Source: JAMXLO01 sp037201625
GTDB taxonomy: Bacteria; Pseudomonadota; Alphaproteobacteria; Acetobacterales; Acetobacteraceae
NCBI GenBank assembly: GCA_037201625.1
Contig: JBBCGR010000003.1
Location: forward strand, 2,170,001-2,234,000
Direction: 5' to 3'
Length of the DNA stretch: 64,000 nucleotides
In this document: one piece after another, positions 41,397 to 50,362 of the stretch
How the letters are laid out: every line of letters starts with the position of its first letter
How positions within the stretch are numbered: position 1 is the first letter of the stretch
Position numbers and translations under genes: made by a program
The notes under the pieces: model-generated
The model's input: only the letters and a program-made list of their open reading frames with translations
What the model was told of the DNA's origin: nothing
The model's database searches: none

Positions 41397-44198
41397 TCAA
41401 TCGCGCGTCAACGTCGCAACAACCGAGGCGTGATCGTCCTGGTGGACGGGCGGCGCGAACATCCCGGGAATCCTTTTCAGCAGTCCCGCGACCTGGGCGC
41501 CGGGTACAGCCGGGCTGAACAGGTAGCCCTGCACCTCGGTGCACCCGAAATTTATTAGGGCATCCAGTTGCTCGCGCGTCTCCACGCCCTCGGCCGTCAG
41601 TTCCATCCCCAGTTCGCTGCTGAGGCCGGCGACGGCACGCACGATCGCCCCGCAATCCTGGCGCTTGCCCAGTTCGCGGACGAATGACTGGTCGATCTTC
41701 AGCCGGTTGAAGGGAAACCGCCGCAGATAGCTCAGCGAGGAGTACCCGGTGCCGAAATCGTCCATCGCGATGCGGACCCCCAGGGCGCGCAACTCGTGCA
41801 GGATCGCCAAGGTGGCATCGGTGTCCTGGAGCATCACAGTTTCGGTGATCTCAAGTTCCAGGCGCGAGGGTGACAGACCGGACTGGCTCAGTGCGATGGC
41901 GGTGGCATCGACCAGGTCGCGGCTCTTGAACTGTGCCGGCGACAGGTTGACCGCGATCCGCATTCCGTCCGGCCATGTCGCGGCCTCCATGCAGGCCTGC
42001 CGCAGCACCCACTCACCAATCGAAACGATCAGGCCGATCTCCTCTGCCAGCGGGATGAATTCACTCGGTGGCACAATCCCGCGTTGCGGATGGCGCCACC
42101 GCAACAGCGCCTCCAGGCCAGTGGCCCTCTGCTGCTCCAGATCGATCAGTGGCTGGTAGAACACCTCGAGCTGGCCGCAGCGCAGCGCCTGGCGCAGATC
42201 GAGCTCCAGCAGCCGCCGGGCCTGCATCTGCGCATCCATCTCGGCATGGAACAGGCGGTAGATGCCCCGGCCATCGAGCTTGGCCCGGTACAGCGCGAGG
42301 TCGGCGCAGCGCAACAGGTGATCCGGATCGAGACCGTCCTGGGGCGCAAAGGCGACGCCGATGCTGACCCCGATGACGATCTGGTGCCCGTCGACCTCGT
42401 AGGGCGCACCAAGCAGTTCGATCAGGCGATAGGCGAAGGCGGTCGCCTCGATCGGCTTCCTGATCTCCATCTGCACGATGGCAAACTCGTCGCCGCCGAG
42501 GCGCGCCACCGTGTCGGTCTCCCGCGTGTGATCGGCAAGCCGCACGGCGACCGCCTGCAGCAGCGCGTCGCCGACCGGATGGCCCAGCGTGTCGTTGACC
42601 GCCTTGAATTGATCGAGATCGAGGCACAGCAATGCCAGCAGATGGCCGCGGCGGGCATAGGCCAGGGCGGTGTCGAGCCGTTCGCGGAACAGCACGCGGT
42701 TGGGCAGGCTTGTGAGCGCATCGTGATGCGCCATATGCGCCATCCTGGCCTCGGCCTGGCACCGTTCGGTGATGTCGTCGTAGGTGGTGAGCCAGCCGTC
42801 CTGCATCGGCTGGTGCGTCACCGTGATGGTGCGGCCGCAGGCGAGCATCCAGTTGAATGTCGAGCATTCGCGCCGCTCGACCAATGCCGTCCGACGATCG
42901 CGGATCTCCCGCATGTCATCGGGGCTGACGATGCCGGCCGCGACCACGCTCGTGGTCATGTCGTCATAGCGCATCTCGGGCGTCACCATCCCTTCGGACA
43001 GGCCGAACATCGCCAGGAAGCGATGGTTGACCACCAGGATGCGGTTCTCATCGTCGTACATGCAGAGGCCCTGCCGCATGTTGCGTAAGGCCAGATCGAA
43101 ATGCGAACATTGCACCCGCAATTCCTGTGCCGAATGCTCGCGCTCCTGCGCAACCACGAGTTGCGCCTCGGCGCGAGCCTGCGCGGCCTCCGCCGTGCGC
43201 AACATTTCGTAGCCGCGCAGATGGCGGACGCCCAGCAGCACGATCGCGGCGATCACCAGTTCCAGAAGCGCCGTGACGGAGCCGAACACCCAGACCTCCG
43301 ACCGCCACGACGCCAGAGTTGCGCTCACCGTATTGCTGACGCCGATCAGCAGCGGATAATGGGGCAGCCAGTGCGCCGCGATCAGCCGGTCCTGGTTGTC
43401 CAGCATGCTGCGCATCCGCAGCACGCCATGGTCCACCGATCCGATCAGCCGGCGGAAATTTGCCGTGGTGCCAAACGCCCCGCCGATCTTCGGATCGATG
43501 TGCGGCCAGCGCGCCAGGAGCAGCCCATCCTGCCGAAACAGCGTGAAGGAGCTGCCTTTCTGCAGGGAGATGCGCGAGAATACCTGCTCGAAATGATCGA
43601 GCTTCATCCCGACGTTCACCAATCCGATGAACTGACCGTAATCACCGACGATCTTGCGCGACAACAGGATGGTCCAGGTCCCGTCCACCCGCGTCTGCAC
43701 CGGCTCGCCGATGAAGAACGTCAGGTTCACGTCCGTACTGAGCGCGCGAAAGAAGTCACGGTCACCGACATTGATGTCAGGCACAGGCCAGACACGCGAC
43801 CGGTTGATGATGCGGCCCTCGGCGTTGATCAGGCCTATGGTATCGATCTGGGCAAGTCCGTCGATCCGGTCGCCAAGATTCCTATGTACCTCGAACGAGG
43901 CCATGCGATCGCCGAGTGCGTCGGATGTATTGATGCCGAGTCTTCGCATGTGCTCGATCAGACCACCCTGCACCAACTCGGCGGCCTGGAACCCCCGATC
44001 CGTCTCCTCGGCGAGGATCAGCGCAAGGTTGGTAAGTTCGCGTTCGGCATCGGCAATAACGATCGACCGCAGTTCGATGCTGAGCCAGGCCGCCGCGACG
44101 GCAAGAACGCTGCCGAGCAGCACGCCGCAGGCGATCAGCGTGGACCGGGCGTGGGCATGGCCCACGAGGGCTAATAACCTCGCGAAGCGAGACAGCAT
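41397..44198 (-). CDS. Bifunctional GGDEF-EAL c-di-GMP protein with Cache and PAS sensors
   Basis: The protein has 933 residues. TM1 (about 20-40), a periplasmic Cache domain (SRVWPVPDINVGDRDFFRAL; WTILLSRKIVGDYGQFIGLV), TM2 (TALLELVIAAIVLLGVRHLR), PAS (DLALRNMRQGLCMYDDENRI), then a GGDEF domain with intact RLGGDEF active site and an inhibitory I-site RETD five residues before it. The EAL domain has GLEALLRW, NLSPAQF, DDFGTGYSSL and TAEGVET. Both activities look possible. It probably senses a periplasmic ligand and sets c-di-GMP for motility or biofilm. Confidence 0.93.
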   Translation of the reverse strand: MLSRFARLLALVGHAHARSTLIACGVLLGSVLAVAAAWLSIELRSIVIADAERELTNLALILAEETDRGFQAAELVQGGLIEHMRRLGINTSDALGDRMASFEVHRNLGDRIDGLAQIDTIGLINAEGRIINRSRVWPVPDINVGDRDFFRALSTDVNLTFFIGEPVQTRVDGTWTILLSRKIVGDYGQFIGLVNVGMKLDHFEQVFSRISLQKGSSFTLFRQDGLLLARWPHIDPKIGGAFGTTANFRRLIGSVDHGVLRMRSMLDNQDRLIAAHWLPHYPLLIGVSNTVSATLASWRSEVWVFGSVTALLELVIAAIVLLGVRHLRGYEMLRTAEAAQARAEAQLVVAQEREHSAQELRVQCSHFDLALRNMRQGLCMYDDENRILVVNHRFLAMFGLSEGMVTPEMRYDDMTTSVVAAGIVSPDDMREIRDRRTALVERRECSTFNWMLACGRTITVTHQPMQDGWLTTYDDITERCQAEARMAHMAHHDALTSLPNRVLFRERLDTALAYARRGHLLALLCLDLDQFKAVNDTLGHPVGDALLQAVAVRLADHTRETDTVARLGGDEFAIVQMEIRKPIEATAFAYRLIELLGAPYEVDGHQIVIGVSIGVAFAPQDGLDPDHLLRCADLALYRAKLDGRGIYRLFHAEMDAQMQARRLLELDLRQALRCGQLEVFYQPLIDLEQQRATGLEALLRWRHPQRGIVPPSEFIPLAEEIGLIVSIGEWVLRQACMEAATWPDGMRIAVNLSPAQFKSRDLVDATAIALSQSGLSPSRLELEITETVMLQDTDATLAILHELRALGVRIAMDDFGTGYSSLSYLRRFPFNRLKIDQSFVRELGKRQDCGAIVRAVAGLSSELGMELTAEGVETREQLDALINFGCTEVQGYLFSPAVPGAQVAGLLKRIPGMFAPPVHQDDHASVVATLTRD

Positions 44199-44308
44199 GG
44201 AGCGCTCCCTTCGAGCACTCCTTCAATGGTCACGAACTCCTGAAGTCCGAGTTAATGTATGGGCATTTGGCGGCGGGCCCTGCGACCCGCCGCCACGATG
44301 CTCGCCTG

Positions 44309-44386
44309 TCAGATGACGTGGAACAGATAGAGCAGGATGATGATGGGGATCGGAATGCCGAGTGCCCACAGCAGAATGCCGCGCAT
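44309..44386 (-). CDS. 25-residue single-pass membrane peptide
   Basis: Reads MRGILLWALGIPIPIIILLY followed by LFHVI and stop. This is a known pattern of tiny inner-membrane proteins with a GIPxPIIIL helix, widely present next to unrelated genes in proteobacteria. GAGG lies 6 nt before the ATG. It sits between the GGDEF-EAL gene and btuB on the same strand, with 85 nt to the btuB stop. Function unknown. Confidence 0.6.
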   Translation of the reverse strand: MRGILLWALGIPIPIIILLYLFHVI

Positions 44387-44471
44387 GTCGAACCTCAACC
44401 GTTGCAATACCAACGGTATCGGCGCAATGCGTGGCAGATCGGTGGCAGAACGGATCACGAATCGGTGGCTG

Positions 44472-46490
44472 CTACAGCCGCACACGCACCCCCGCCAACA
44501 CCGATGCGCCCGGCGTCTGATACCCGTTCACCGGTTCGAACCGGGAGTTGAACAGGTTGCGGGTGATGGCGAATAGCTGCACACGCGGCTCGACGTCATA
44601 GGTGATGGTCAGGTTGGCGATCAGCCCGTGCGGCGAGTTGATGACCGCCGCCGTCGCGGTACCGGCATTGTCCACCAGAAAGTCGCGGAACGCCCCGGTC
44701 AGCAGCAGTTCCGGCGCGATGGTGAGGCCAGGCAGCGGCGTGATCGTCGCATTCACCGCGGCGCTGTTCTGCGGCCGTCGCAGCAGCCGGCTCTTCTGGT
44801 CGGCATCCTGTGCGTCGGTGAAGGTATAGCTGGCGGTCAGCGCCAGCCAACCCGCCGGCCGCAGCGTCAACTCGGTCTCGACGCCCTGGATATGCGCGGA
44901 GCCGATGTTCATCGCGGTGTTCACCGGTGCGAACTGGGCAACGATCAGGTTCTCCACCTGCTGGTTGAAATACGTCGCGCCGAAACTCACCGCATCGACA
45001 GTGGTGGTGAAGCCCAACTCCCAGCCCTGAGCGCTCTCGGGCTTCAGGTTGGGGTTGCCGACATAGCCGAACGAGTCGATCCCGAACCTGTCGAACAGCG
45101 ACGGTGCGCGGAAGGCCGTGCCGTACGCCGCCTTGAGTCGCGTCGCGATCTCCGACACGTCCAGCACCGCACCAAGCCGCCAGGTGAAGGGGGTGTTGCC
45201 CGCCACCCAGTCCTGGCGGATCTGCCCCATCAGCGTCAGGCGCTGCCACAGGGTCGTCTGCAGGCCGGAGTACACCGCATCGGTGGTCATCGAGGCGCGC
45301 GCGGCCTGCTGGAACGGGAATCCCGAGAAGGACTGGTTCACCTTCACGTTGATCGTGTCGTCGATATGCTCGTAGCCGAAGGTGAAGTCGGTGGCCGACA
45401 GCGGCGCCGCGCCGATCAGGTCGGACAGGTGCACCGTGTTGTTCCACTGCACGTCGGTGCGGTAGCCGTAGTACCGCGAATCGTTGCTCTGGTTGTCGAC
45501 CGGATTGAGCGCCTCGGTGTAGCGCCGGGCGGTGTTCAGCCGGCCGACGAAGGCACTGGTCTCGTAGATGCCGTCGAACAGCTTGGAGGTCACCCCGACG
45601 CGGCCGAGAAACGAGTCGTCGTGGCCGGTGGAATTGCTGTTGTCGAAGGTCGGCGCCCCCAGCGCGTCGAAGCCGAAGATCGCGCGACGGGCGCGCAGGA
45701 ACAGCGACAGCCGCGTTCCCTCGACGGGCGTGTAGCCGAGATTGAGCGTGCCGATCAGTTCGCGATACCCGTCCGGCACGCCGGTATAGATCGACATCCG
45801 CCGCGGCGTGGCATCGAAACCCTGCAGTATCTGGCTCTGGAACGTCGCCGAATAGTCGACCGGGCCTTCGATGCCCGAGGCATTGACGTTGCCCTCGCCC
45901 TGCGCCGGAAAGCCGCCGGCGAGTTCGCCGGAGAGGTGGAGGCCAGGCTCGCGGCCCTGGCGCGAGATCAGGTTGATCACCCCGCCGATCGCACCCGAGC
46001 CGTACAGCGCCGCCATCGGCCCGCGGATCACCTCGATGCGCTCGACATCGGCCAGCGTGTCGACGCCGAAGTTGAAGGCGCCCGAGGAATCGGAGGCGTC
46101 GTTCAGCGGCATGCCGTCGCGCAGCACCAGCACGTGATTGGAGTTGCTGCCGCGCACGAACACGCTCGCGTTGCCGCCGGGTCCGCCCGACTGGCTGACG
46201 CGCACGCCGGGGATCGCGGCCAGCGCGTCGGTCAGCGAGAGGTAACCGCGCTGCTCGATGGTCTGGCGGTCGATCACCGAGACACCGGCTGGGATGTCGA
46301 GCACCGGCGTCGGCACCCGCGTCGCGGTGACGACGAGTTCGGGGGTCTGGGCTGCCCCCATCGTCATTGCGGCAAAGGCTGACAGCCAGAGGAGTCGCGA
46401 CAGGACTGATGGTGCTGGCCTGGGTTCCCGCCTGCACGGGGATGACGTGGAAAGGCTGGATCGGCGCACGCGGTTACTCCGTCGTTGCAT
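44472..46490 (-). CDS. btuB: TonB-dependent cobalamin receptor BtuB
   Basis: Outer-membrane transporter for vitamin B12, about 672 residues. Plug domain opens with TonB-box-like ELVVTATRVP, followed by LTDALAAIPGVRVSQSGGPG and IEVIRGPMAALYGSGAIGGV, then a 22-strand barrel ending in ITRNLFNSRFEPVNGYQTPG and VLAGVRVRL. Signal peptide core is SRLLWLSAFAAMTMGAAQ. The N-terminus before it contains an in-frame half of an intergenic repeat (46421-46447). ATG 46490 is chosen; GTG 46517 would add 9 residues. An upstream cobalamin riboswitch regulates it, which confirms the substrate. Confidence 0.92.
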   Translation of the reverse strand: MQRRSNRVRRSSLSTSSPCRREPRPAPSVLSRLLWLSAFAAMTMGAAQTPELVVTATRVPTPVLDIPAGVSVIDRQTIEQRGYLSLTDALAAIPGVRVSQSGGPGGNASVFVRGSNSNHVLVLRDGMPLNDASDSSGAFNFGVDTLADVERIEVIRGPMAALYGSGAIGGVINLISRQGREPGLHLSGELAGGFPAQGEGNVNASGIEGPVDYSATFQSQILQGFDATPRRMSIYTGVPDGYRELIGTLNLGYTPVEGTRLSLFLRARRAIFGFDALGAPTFDNSNSTGHDDSFLGRVGVTSKLFDGIYETSAFVGRLNTARRYTEALNPVDNQSNDSRYYGYRTDVQWNNTVHLSDLIGAAPLSATDFTFGYEHIDDTINVKVNQSFSGFPFQQAARASMTTDAVYSGLQTTLWQRLTLMGQIRQDWVAGNTPFTWRLGAVLDVSEIATRLKAAYGTAFRAPSLFDRFGIDSFGYVGNPNLKPESAQGWELGFTTTVDAVSFGATYFNQQVENLIVAQFAPVNTAMNIGSAHIQGVETELTLRPAGWLALTASYTFTDAQDADQKSRLLRRPQNSAAVNATITPLPGLTIAPELLLTGAFRDFLVDNAGTATAAVINSPHGLIANLTITYDVEPRVQLFAITRNLFNSRFEPVNGYQTPGASVLAGVRVRL
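46421..46447. repeat. GTCATCCCCG-type repeat inside the btuB leader-coding region
   Basis: TGGGTTCCCGCCTGCACGGG then GATGACG matches the right arm of the 15196-15261 element. It lies within the btuB N-terminal coding region and encodes the odd residues SSPCRREPR before the signal peptide core. Confidence 0.6.
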
Positions 46491-46565
46491 GAAACGACAG
46501 CCCGCCTGCGGGTTCACCCCCGCCGCATCGGTTCACCCCGCCCGAGGCACACGCGCAGTCTCGAC

Positions 46566-46742
46566 GCCGGCCGGTCTCCTGGCTCGCGGGTCATCGCACC
46601 GGCTCCGCCTTCTCGCCTTGCGGCAATGGCATCATGGCACCGGCCTCGCCGCTCACAGTTGCGGGGGCAGCAGCCTCGCCCACGGGCCTCGCCCGATGGG
46701 TTTCGCTTTCCCGTTTCAGCCCTTGCGGGCCACCTGCGTCTC
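46566..46742 (-). promoter_or_regulatory. Cobalamin riboswitch upstream of btuB
   Basis: On the minus strand the leader has the adenosylcobalamin riboswitch signatures in order: GGTGGCCCGCAAGGG, GGGAAAGCGAAACCC, the core GCTGCCCCCGCAACTGTGAG, GGCGAGAAGGCGG, and the B12 box GAGCCAGGAGACCGGCC. The 3' end is about 75 nt before the btuB start, so binding of B12 should shut off translation or transcription of btuB. The 5' end borders the caiB start (46775). Confidence 0.93.
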
Positions 46743-46774
46743 CTTCCAGACTAGCCGATCCAAGAGAGCACGCA

Positions 46775-47996
46775 ATGATCCCTCGCATCGAATTCGAACC
46801 GGATGCCGGCGCGCCGCTGGACGGGATCCGGGTGGTGGACCTGTCGCGACTGGTGGCCGGCAACATGCTGAGCCTGCAGCTTGCGGATCAGGGCGCGGAG
46901 GTGGTCAAGGTCGAGGATCCGCGCACCGGCGACCCGCTGCGCGCATGGCGCGTCAAGGGTCTGTCGCTGCACTGGAAGGTCTATGCCCGCAACAAGAAGA
47001 GCCTTGCCCTGAACCTGCGGCCGCAGGCCGGCCGCGACGCACTGCTGGACGTGCTGGCGCAGAGCCACGTGCTGATCGAGAACTACCGTCCGGGCACCCT
47101 GGAAGAGATGGGCCTCGGCCCCGATGTTCTGCATGCGCGCAATCCCGGCCTGATCATCGTCCGCATCACCGGGTTCGGCCAGGACGGTCCGTATCGCGAC
47201 CGGCCGGGCTTCGGCACGCTGGTGGAGGCGATGTCCGGCTTCGCTGCGAAGAATGGCTTCGGCGATCGCCCGCCCGTGCTGCCGCCGCTGGCGCTGGCCG
47301 ACATGGTAGCCGGGCTGTATGGCGCCTATGCGGTGATGATCGCGTTGCGCGAGGTGGAGCGTGGCGGCAAGGGCCAGGTGATCGACCTGCCGCTGCTCGA
47401 TCCGATCATCTCGATCCTGGGGCCGGAGGCGGCGATCCACCGGGTGTCCGGCGAACTGCCGCAGCGCACCGGCAGCCGCTCGCTGACCACCTCGCCGCGC
47501 AATGTGTATGGCACGAGCGACGGGCGGTTCATCGCGATCTCGGCGTCGATCCAGGCGATGGCGGAGCGGCTGTTCCGTGCGATCGGCCGGCCGGACATGA
47601 TCGACGATCCGCGGTTCCGCACCAACACCGACCGCGTGCGCAACATCGACGAGTGCGACGGGGGCGGTGGCGGCGTTCATCGCGGCGCGCACGCTGAATG
47701 AGAACATGGCGGTGTTCCAGGCGGCCGAGGTGACGGCGACGCCGGTGTACGAGATCGATCAGCTTGTCGCGGACGAGCACATCCAGGCACGCGGCGTGAT
47801 CGTCGAGGCACCGGATGAGGAGGCAGGATCGGTGCTGATGCACAACGTGATCCCCCGACTGTCCGGCACACCCGGCAAGCTGCGGCGTCCCGCCCCGGGG
47901 CTGGGCCAGCATACGCAGGAGGTGCTGCAGGAGGTCGGCTACTCACCCGACAGAGTGGCCGCGCTGGCGGCGGACGGCGTGGTGAAGATGGGCTGA
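46775..47996 (+). pseudogene. Class III CoA-transferase (CaiB/BaiF family), one frameshift
   Basis: About 407 residues when joined. N-terminal LDGIRVVDLSRLVAGNMLSL, GAEVVKVEDPRTGDPLR, ARNKKSLALNLR and the catalytic Asp region PPLALADMVAGLYGAYAVM are intact. The frame is lost in the G5 run at 47660-47664 and regained as AVAAFIAARTLNENMAVFQA if one G is removed. The family moves CoA between organic acids. The CitE-like lyase further downstream suggests a pair acting on C5 acids such as citramalate or mesaconate. It diverges from btuB. Confidence 0.8.
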
Positions 47997-48003
47997 TGCC
48001 CCT

Positions 48004-48420
48004 GTCATTGCGAGGAGCGCCGCGACGAAGCAATCCCCACGCCGTAACGCACCCTGCATGTCCGGTACAGGATGGAACACCGCTATTTCACCTATATCCT
48101 CAGCAACCGCCACCACAACGTGCTCTATGTCGGCGTCACCAACGACCTGGCGCGTCGGGTCCACGAGCATCGAACCAAGACCGCATCCGCATTCACCGCA
48201 CGATACAACGTGGACAGGCTGGTGTATTTCGCGGAAACCCATGACGTGAACGCGGCGATCGCACGCGAGAAGCAGATCAAGGGTGGATCACGCGCCAGGA
48301 AATCGCACTGGTGAACGCCATGAACCCCGATTGGCGCGATCTGTTTGAGGACCTGCTTTGAGCGCTCGACCCGGGCTCCTTTCATGGGGATTGCTTCGTC
48401 GCTACGCTCCTCGCAATGAC
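48004..48420 (+). mobile_element. 417-bp unit: 36-bp inverted repeats around a GIY-YIG gene
   Basis: The left arm (48004-48039, starting GTCATTGCGAGGAGCG) and right arm (48385-48420) are inverted copies matching at 34 of 36 positions. They enclose only the small GIY-YIG gene. The unit separates the CoA-transferase stop (8 nt before) from the CitE-like start (16 nt after). I see no target-site duplication. The same arm sequence forms a palindrome at 20038-20103. This looks like a repeat-associated nuclease cassette; mobility is an inference. Confidence 0.6.
48072..48361 (+). pseudogene. GIY-YIG nuclease family protein (COG2827 type), one frameshift
   Basis: About 96 residues. GIY-YIG core: YFTYILSNRHHNVLYVGVTN, RVHEHRTK, AREKQIKG and the family tail NAMNPDWRDLFEDLL. 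The normal tail is out of frame because one G is missing in the run at 48281-48283; as read, the protein stops after 80 residues with GSRARKSHW. These small nucleases have the single-domain fold of UvrC-N and homing enzymes, but this subgroup has no assigned function. Confidence 0.75.
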
Positions 48421-48435
48421 AAGAGGTGACAAACC

Positions 48436-49347
48436 ATGCGCACCGACCTGCCTTCCTGGCGCTCGCTCCTGTTCGTTCCCGTCACCGCGGAGAAGTTCGT
48501 CCGCAGCGGTGCGGATCGCGGCGCTGACGGCATCATCCTCGATCTGGAGGATGCGGTCGCGCCGTCCGAGAAGGAACGCGCGCGCACGCTGATCGCCGAT
48601 GCGATCCCACAGGTCGCGCGCAACGGCGGCGACGTGCTGGTGCGCGTCAACCGTCCCTGGCGCCTACTGGTGCGCGACCTCGAGGCCGCGGTGATCCCCG
48701 GCGTCGCGGCGCTGATGCTGACCAAGGTCGACAGCCCCGAACACGTCCACGCCGTCGCCGAGATCGTCGAGGAACTGGAGGCTGAACGCGGACTGCCGGC
48801 TGGCCGTATCCAGTTCGTCGTGCTGGTCGAGACGGCGGCGGGATTCTTCCGCATCGAGGCCATTGCCCGCTCACACCCGCGCATCGTGGCGATCAGTCTC
48901 GGCACCGAGGACTTCACGGCCGATGTCGGCATGCTGCCCGATCCGGAAGGCCTGCTGTATCCCAAGCAGCACACGCTGTTCGCCGCGCGCGCCGCCGGCA
49001 TCCTGCCGTTCGGCTTCATCGGATCGATCGCCGACTTCCGTGACCAGGACGCGTTCCGCGCCATCGTCCGCCGCTCCAAGCGGTTCGGCTTCGTCGGCGC
49101 GAGCGCGATCCATCCCTTGCAGATACCTGTGCTGAATGAGGAGTTCTCGCCGTCCGAGGCCGAGGTGGAGCGTGCGAAACGCATGGTCGCTGCCTATGAC
49201 GATGCTTTCGCGCGCGGTCTCGGTGCGGTGCAGTTCGAGGGCGCGATGATCGACGTCCCCGTCGTGCAGCGCGCCCGCAACGTCATCGCACGCGCCGCGG
49301 CGATCAACCACGCGGCAGGACCCAGAGCAGCGCCAGCAGGGCGATGA
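48436..49347 (+). CDS. CitE-like HpcH/HpaI family lyase
   Basis: The protein has 303 residues. TIM-barrel CitE fold with RSLLFVPVTAEKFVRSGA, the Arg/Asp site GIILDLEDAVAPSEK, metal Glu in FVVLVETAAGFF and SLGTEDFTADVG, and FVGASAIHPLQIPVLN. The family cleaves citryl-, malyl- or citramalyl-CoA esters. With the CoA-transferase upstream it could activate and cleave a C4-C5 acid. The 3' end overlaps the convergent LpxO-like gene by 44 nt. Confidence 0.85.
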   Translation: MRTDLPSWRSLLFVPVTAEKFVRSGADRGADGIILDLEDAVAPSEKERARTLIADAIPQVARNGGDVLVRVNRPWRLLVRDLEAAVIPGVAALMLTKVDSPEHVHAVAEIVEELEAERGLPAGRIQFVVLVETAAGFFRIEAIARSHPRIVAISLGTEDFTADVGMLPDPEGLLYPKQHTLFAARAAGILPFGFIGSIADFRDQDAFRAIVRRSKRFGFVGASAIHPLQIPVLNEEFSPSEAEVERAKRMVAAYDDAFARGLGAVQFEGAMIDVPVVQRARNVIARAAAINHAAGPRAAPAGR

Positions 49348-50231
49348 GCACGACGGCTCCCACCATGCGCTTCATGCGGTAGTAGCCGCGCCGGTCGCTG
49401 GTCTTCACCTGCCGCGTCATCGCATGCAGCGTCAGGAACGGAGCGGCGATGCGGTTGATCAGACCGATCCGCTCGCCGGCCTCATTCTGCGTCACGGTGG
49501 CACGCATCACTGTGCGGCTCACGACCCGGTTGATCCACGACATCGGCCAGTGGAGCGGACGCTCGATGTCGCAGAACAGGATCAGCCGCCCCGTCGCGGT
49601 GGCATTCTCGACGCTGTGCACATAGGTTTCGTCGAATACGATGCACTGGCCGTCGCGCCAGGAATACCGCGCGCCGTCGACCTCGATCCAGCAGGCATCG
49701 TCATTCGGGGTCGCGAGACCCAGGTGGTAGCGCAGACAGCCGGCGAACGGGTCGCGGTGCCGCCCGAGCCTTCCACCAGGCGGCAGCAGGGCGAACATCG
49801 CGCCACGTACCAGCGGCAGCGAACGCAGCAGGCGCACCGTTCCGGGGCAGAGCCGTTCGGCCGACGCCATCGGCTCGTCGTACCATTTCAGATAGAATCG
49901 TCGCCAGCCGCGGCGATAGAACGTGTTGAACCCGACATCGTTGGCGCCGGTCGCCGCACGGATGGCGCCCATTTCCAGGAGCCGCAGGCCCTCGTCGCGA
50001 ATGAGTTGCCAGTTGGCCGCAAGCGGCGCCAGCGCGGGGAAATCGCCGGTGTCGTGGTACGCAACGTTCGGCACGCGGGAGAACAGATGGACCAGCCCGT
50101 TATACGGCCAGGCGAACGTGGAATGGTCGAGCAACTGCCGCGAAAATCGCAGCCCGCACGCGTCCGCGACGATGTACCATCACGGCAGAGGACAGCACCA
50201 GCACGACCAGGGCGGAGAGCGATCCGAGCAT
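49304..50231 (-). pseudogene. LpxO-like aspartyl/asparaginyl beta-hydroxylase, frameshift near the N-terminus
   Basis: The Fe(II)/2-oxoglutarate hydroxylase domain is intact: LDHSTFAWPYNGLVHLFSRV, the HxD motif RLGRHRDPFAGCLRYHLGL, distal His in YVHSVENATATGR, and RLILFCDIERPLHWP. It ends with a membrane helix (VGAVVLIALLALLWVLP). LpxO hydroxylates lipid A acyl chains at the inner membrane. The N-terminal membrane helix (MLGSLSALVVLVLSSAVMVH from ATG 50231) is out of frame because of one extra T in the T4 run at 50143-50146. If not an error, the protein would lose its anchor. Confidence 0.8.
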
Positions 50232-50362
50232 CGGCACGTCAGCATAGCCAAGTCATGATCCACTATAGTTGGACTTCGGAACCGATCCAGTACCGGTCAT
50301 GAGTCTGTGGCAATCCGTAGCGGAATGACTGACAGTGACGCGATCATCCGGGGACGCACGCC

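Noticed and set aside
50143..50146. Phase-variable tract in lpxO
   Set aside because: A run of four T is too short for usual slipped-strand phase variation; sequencing error is more likely.
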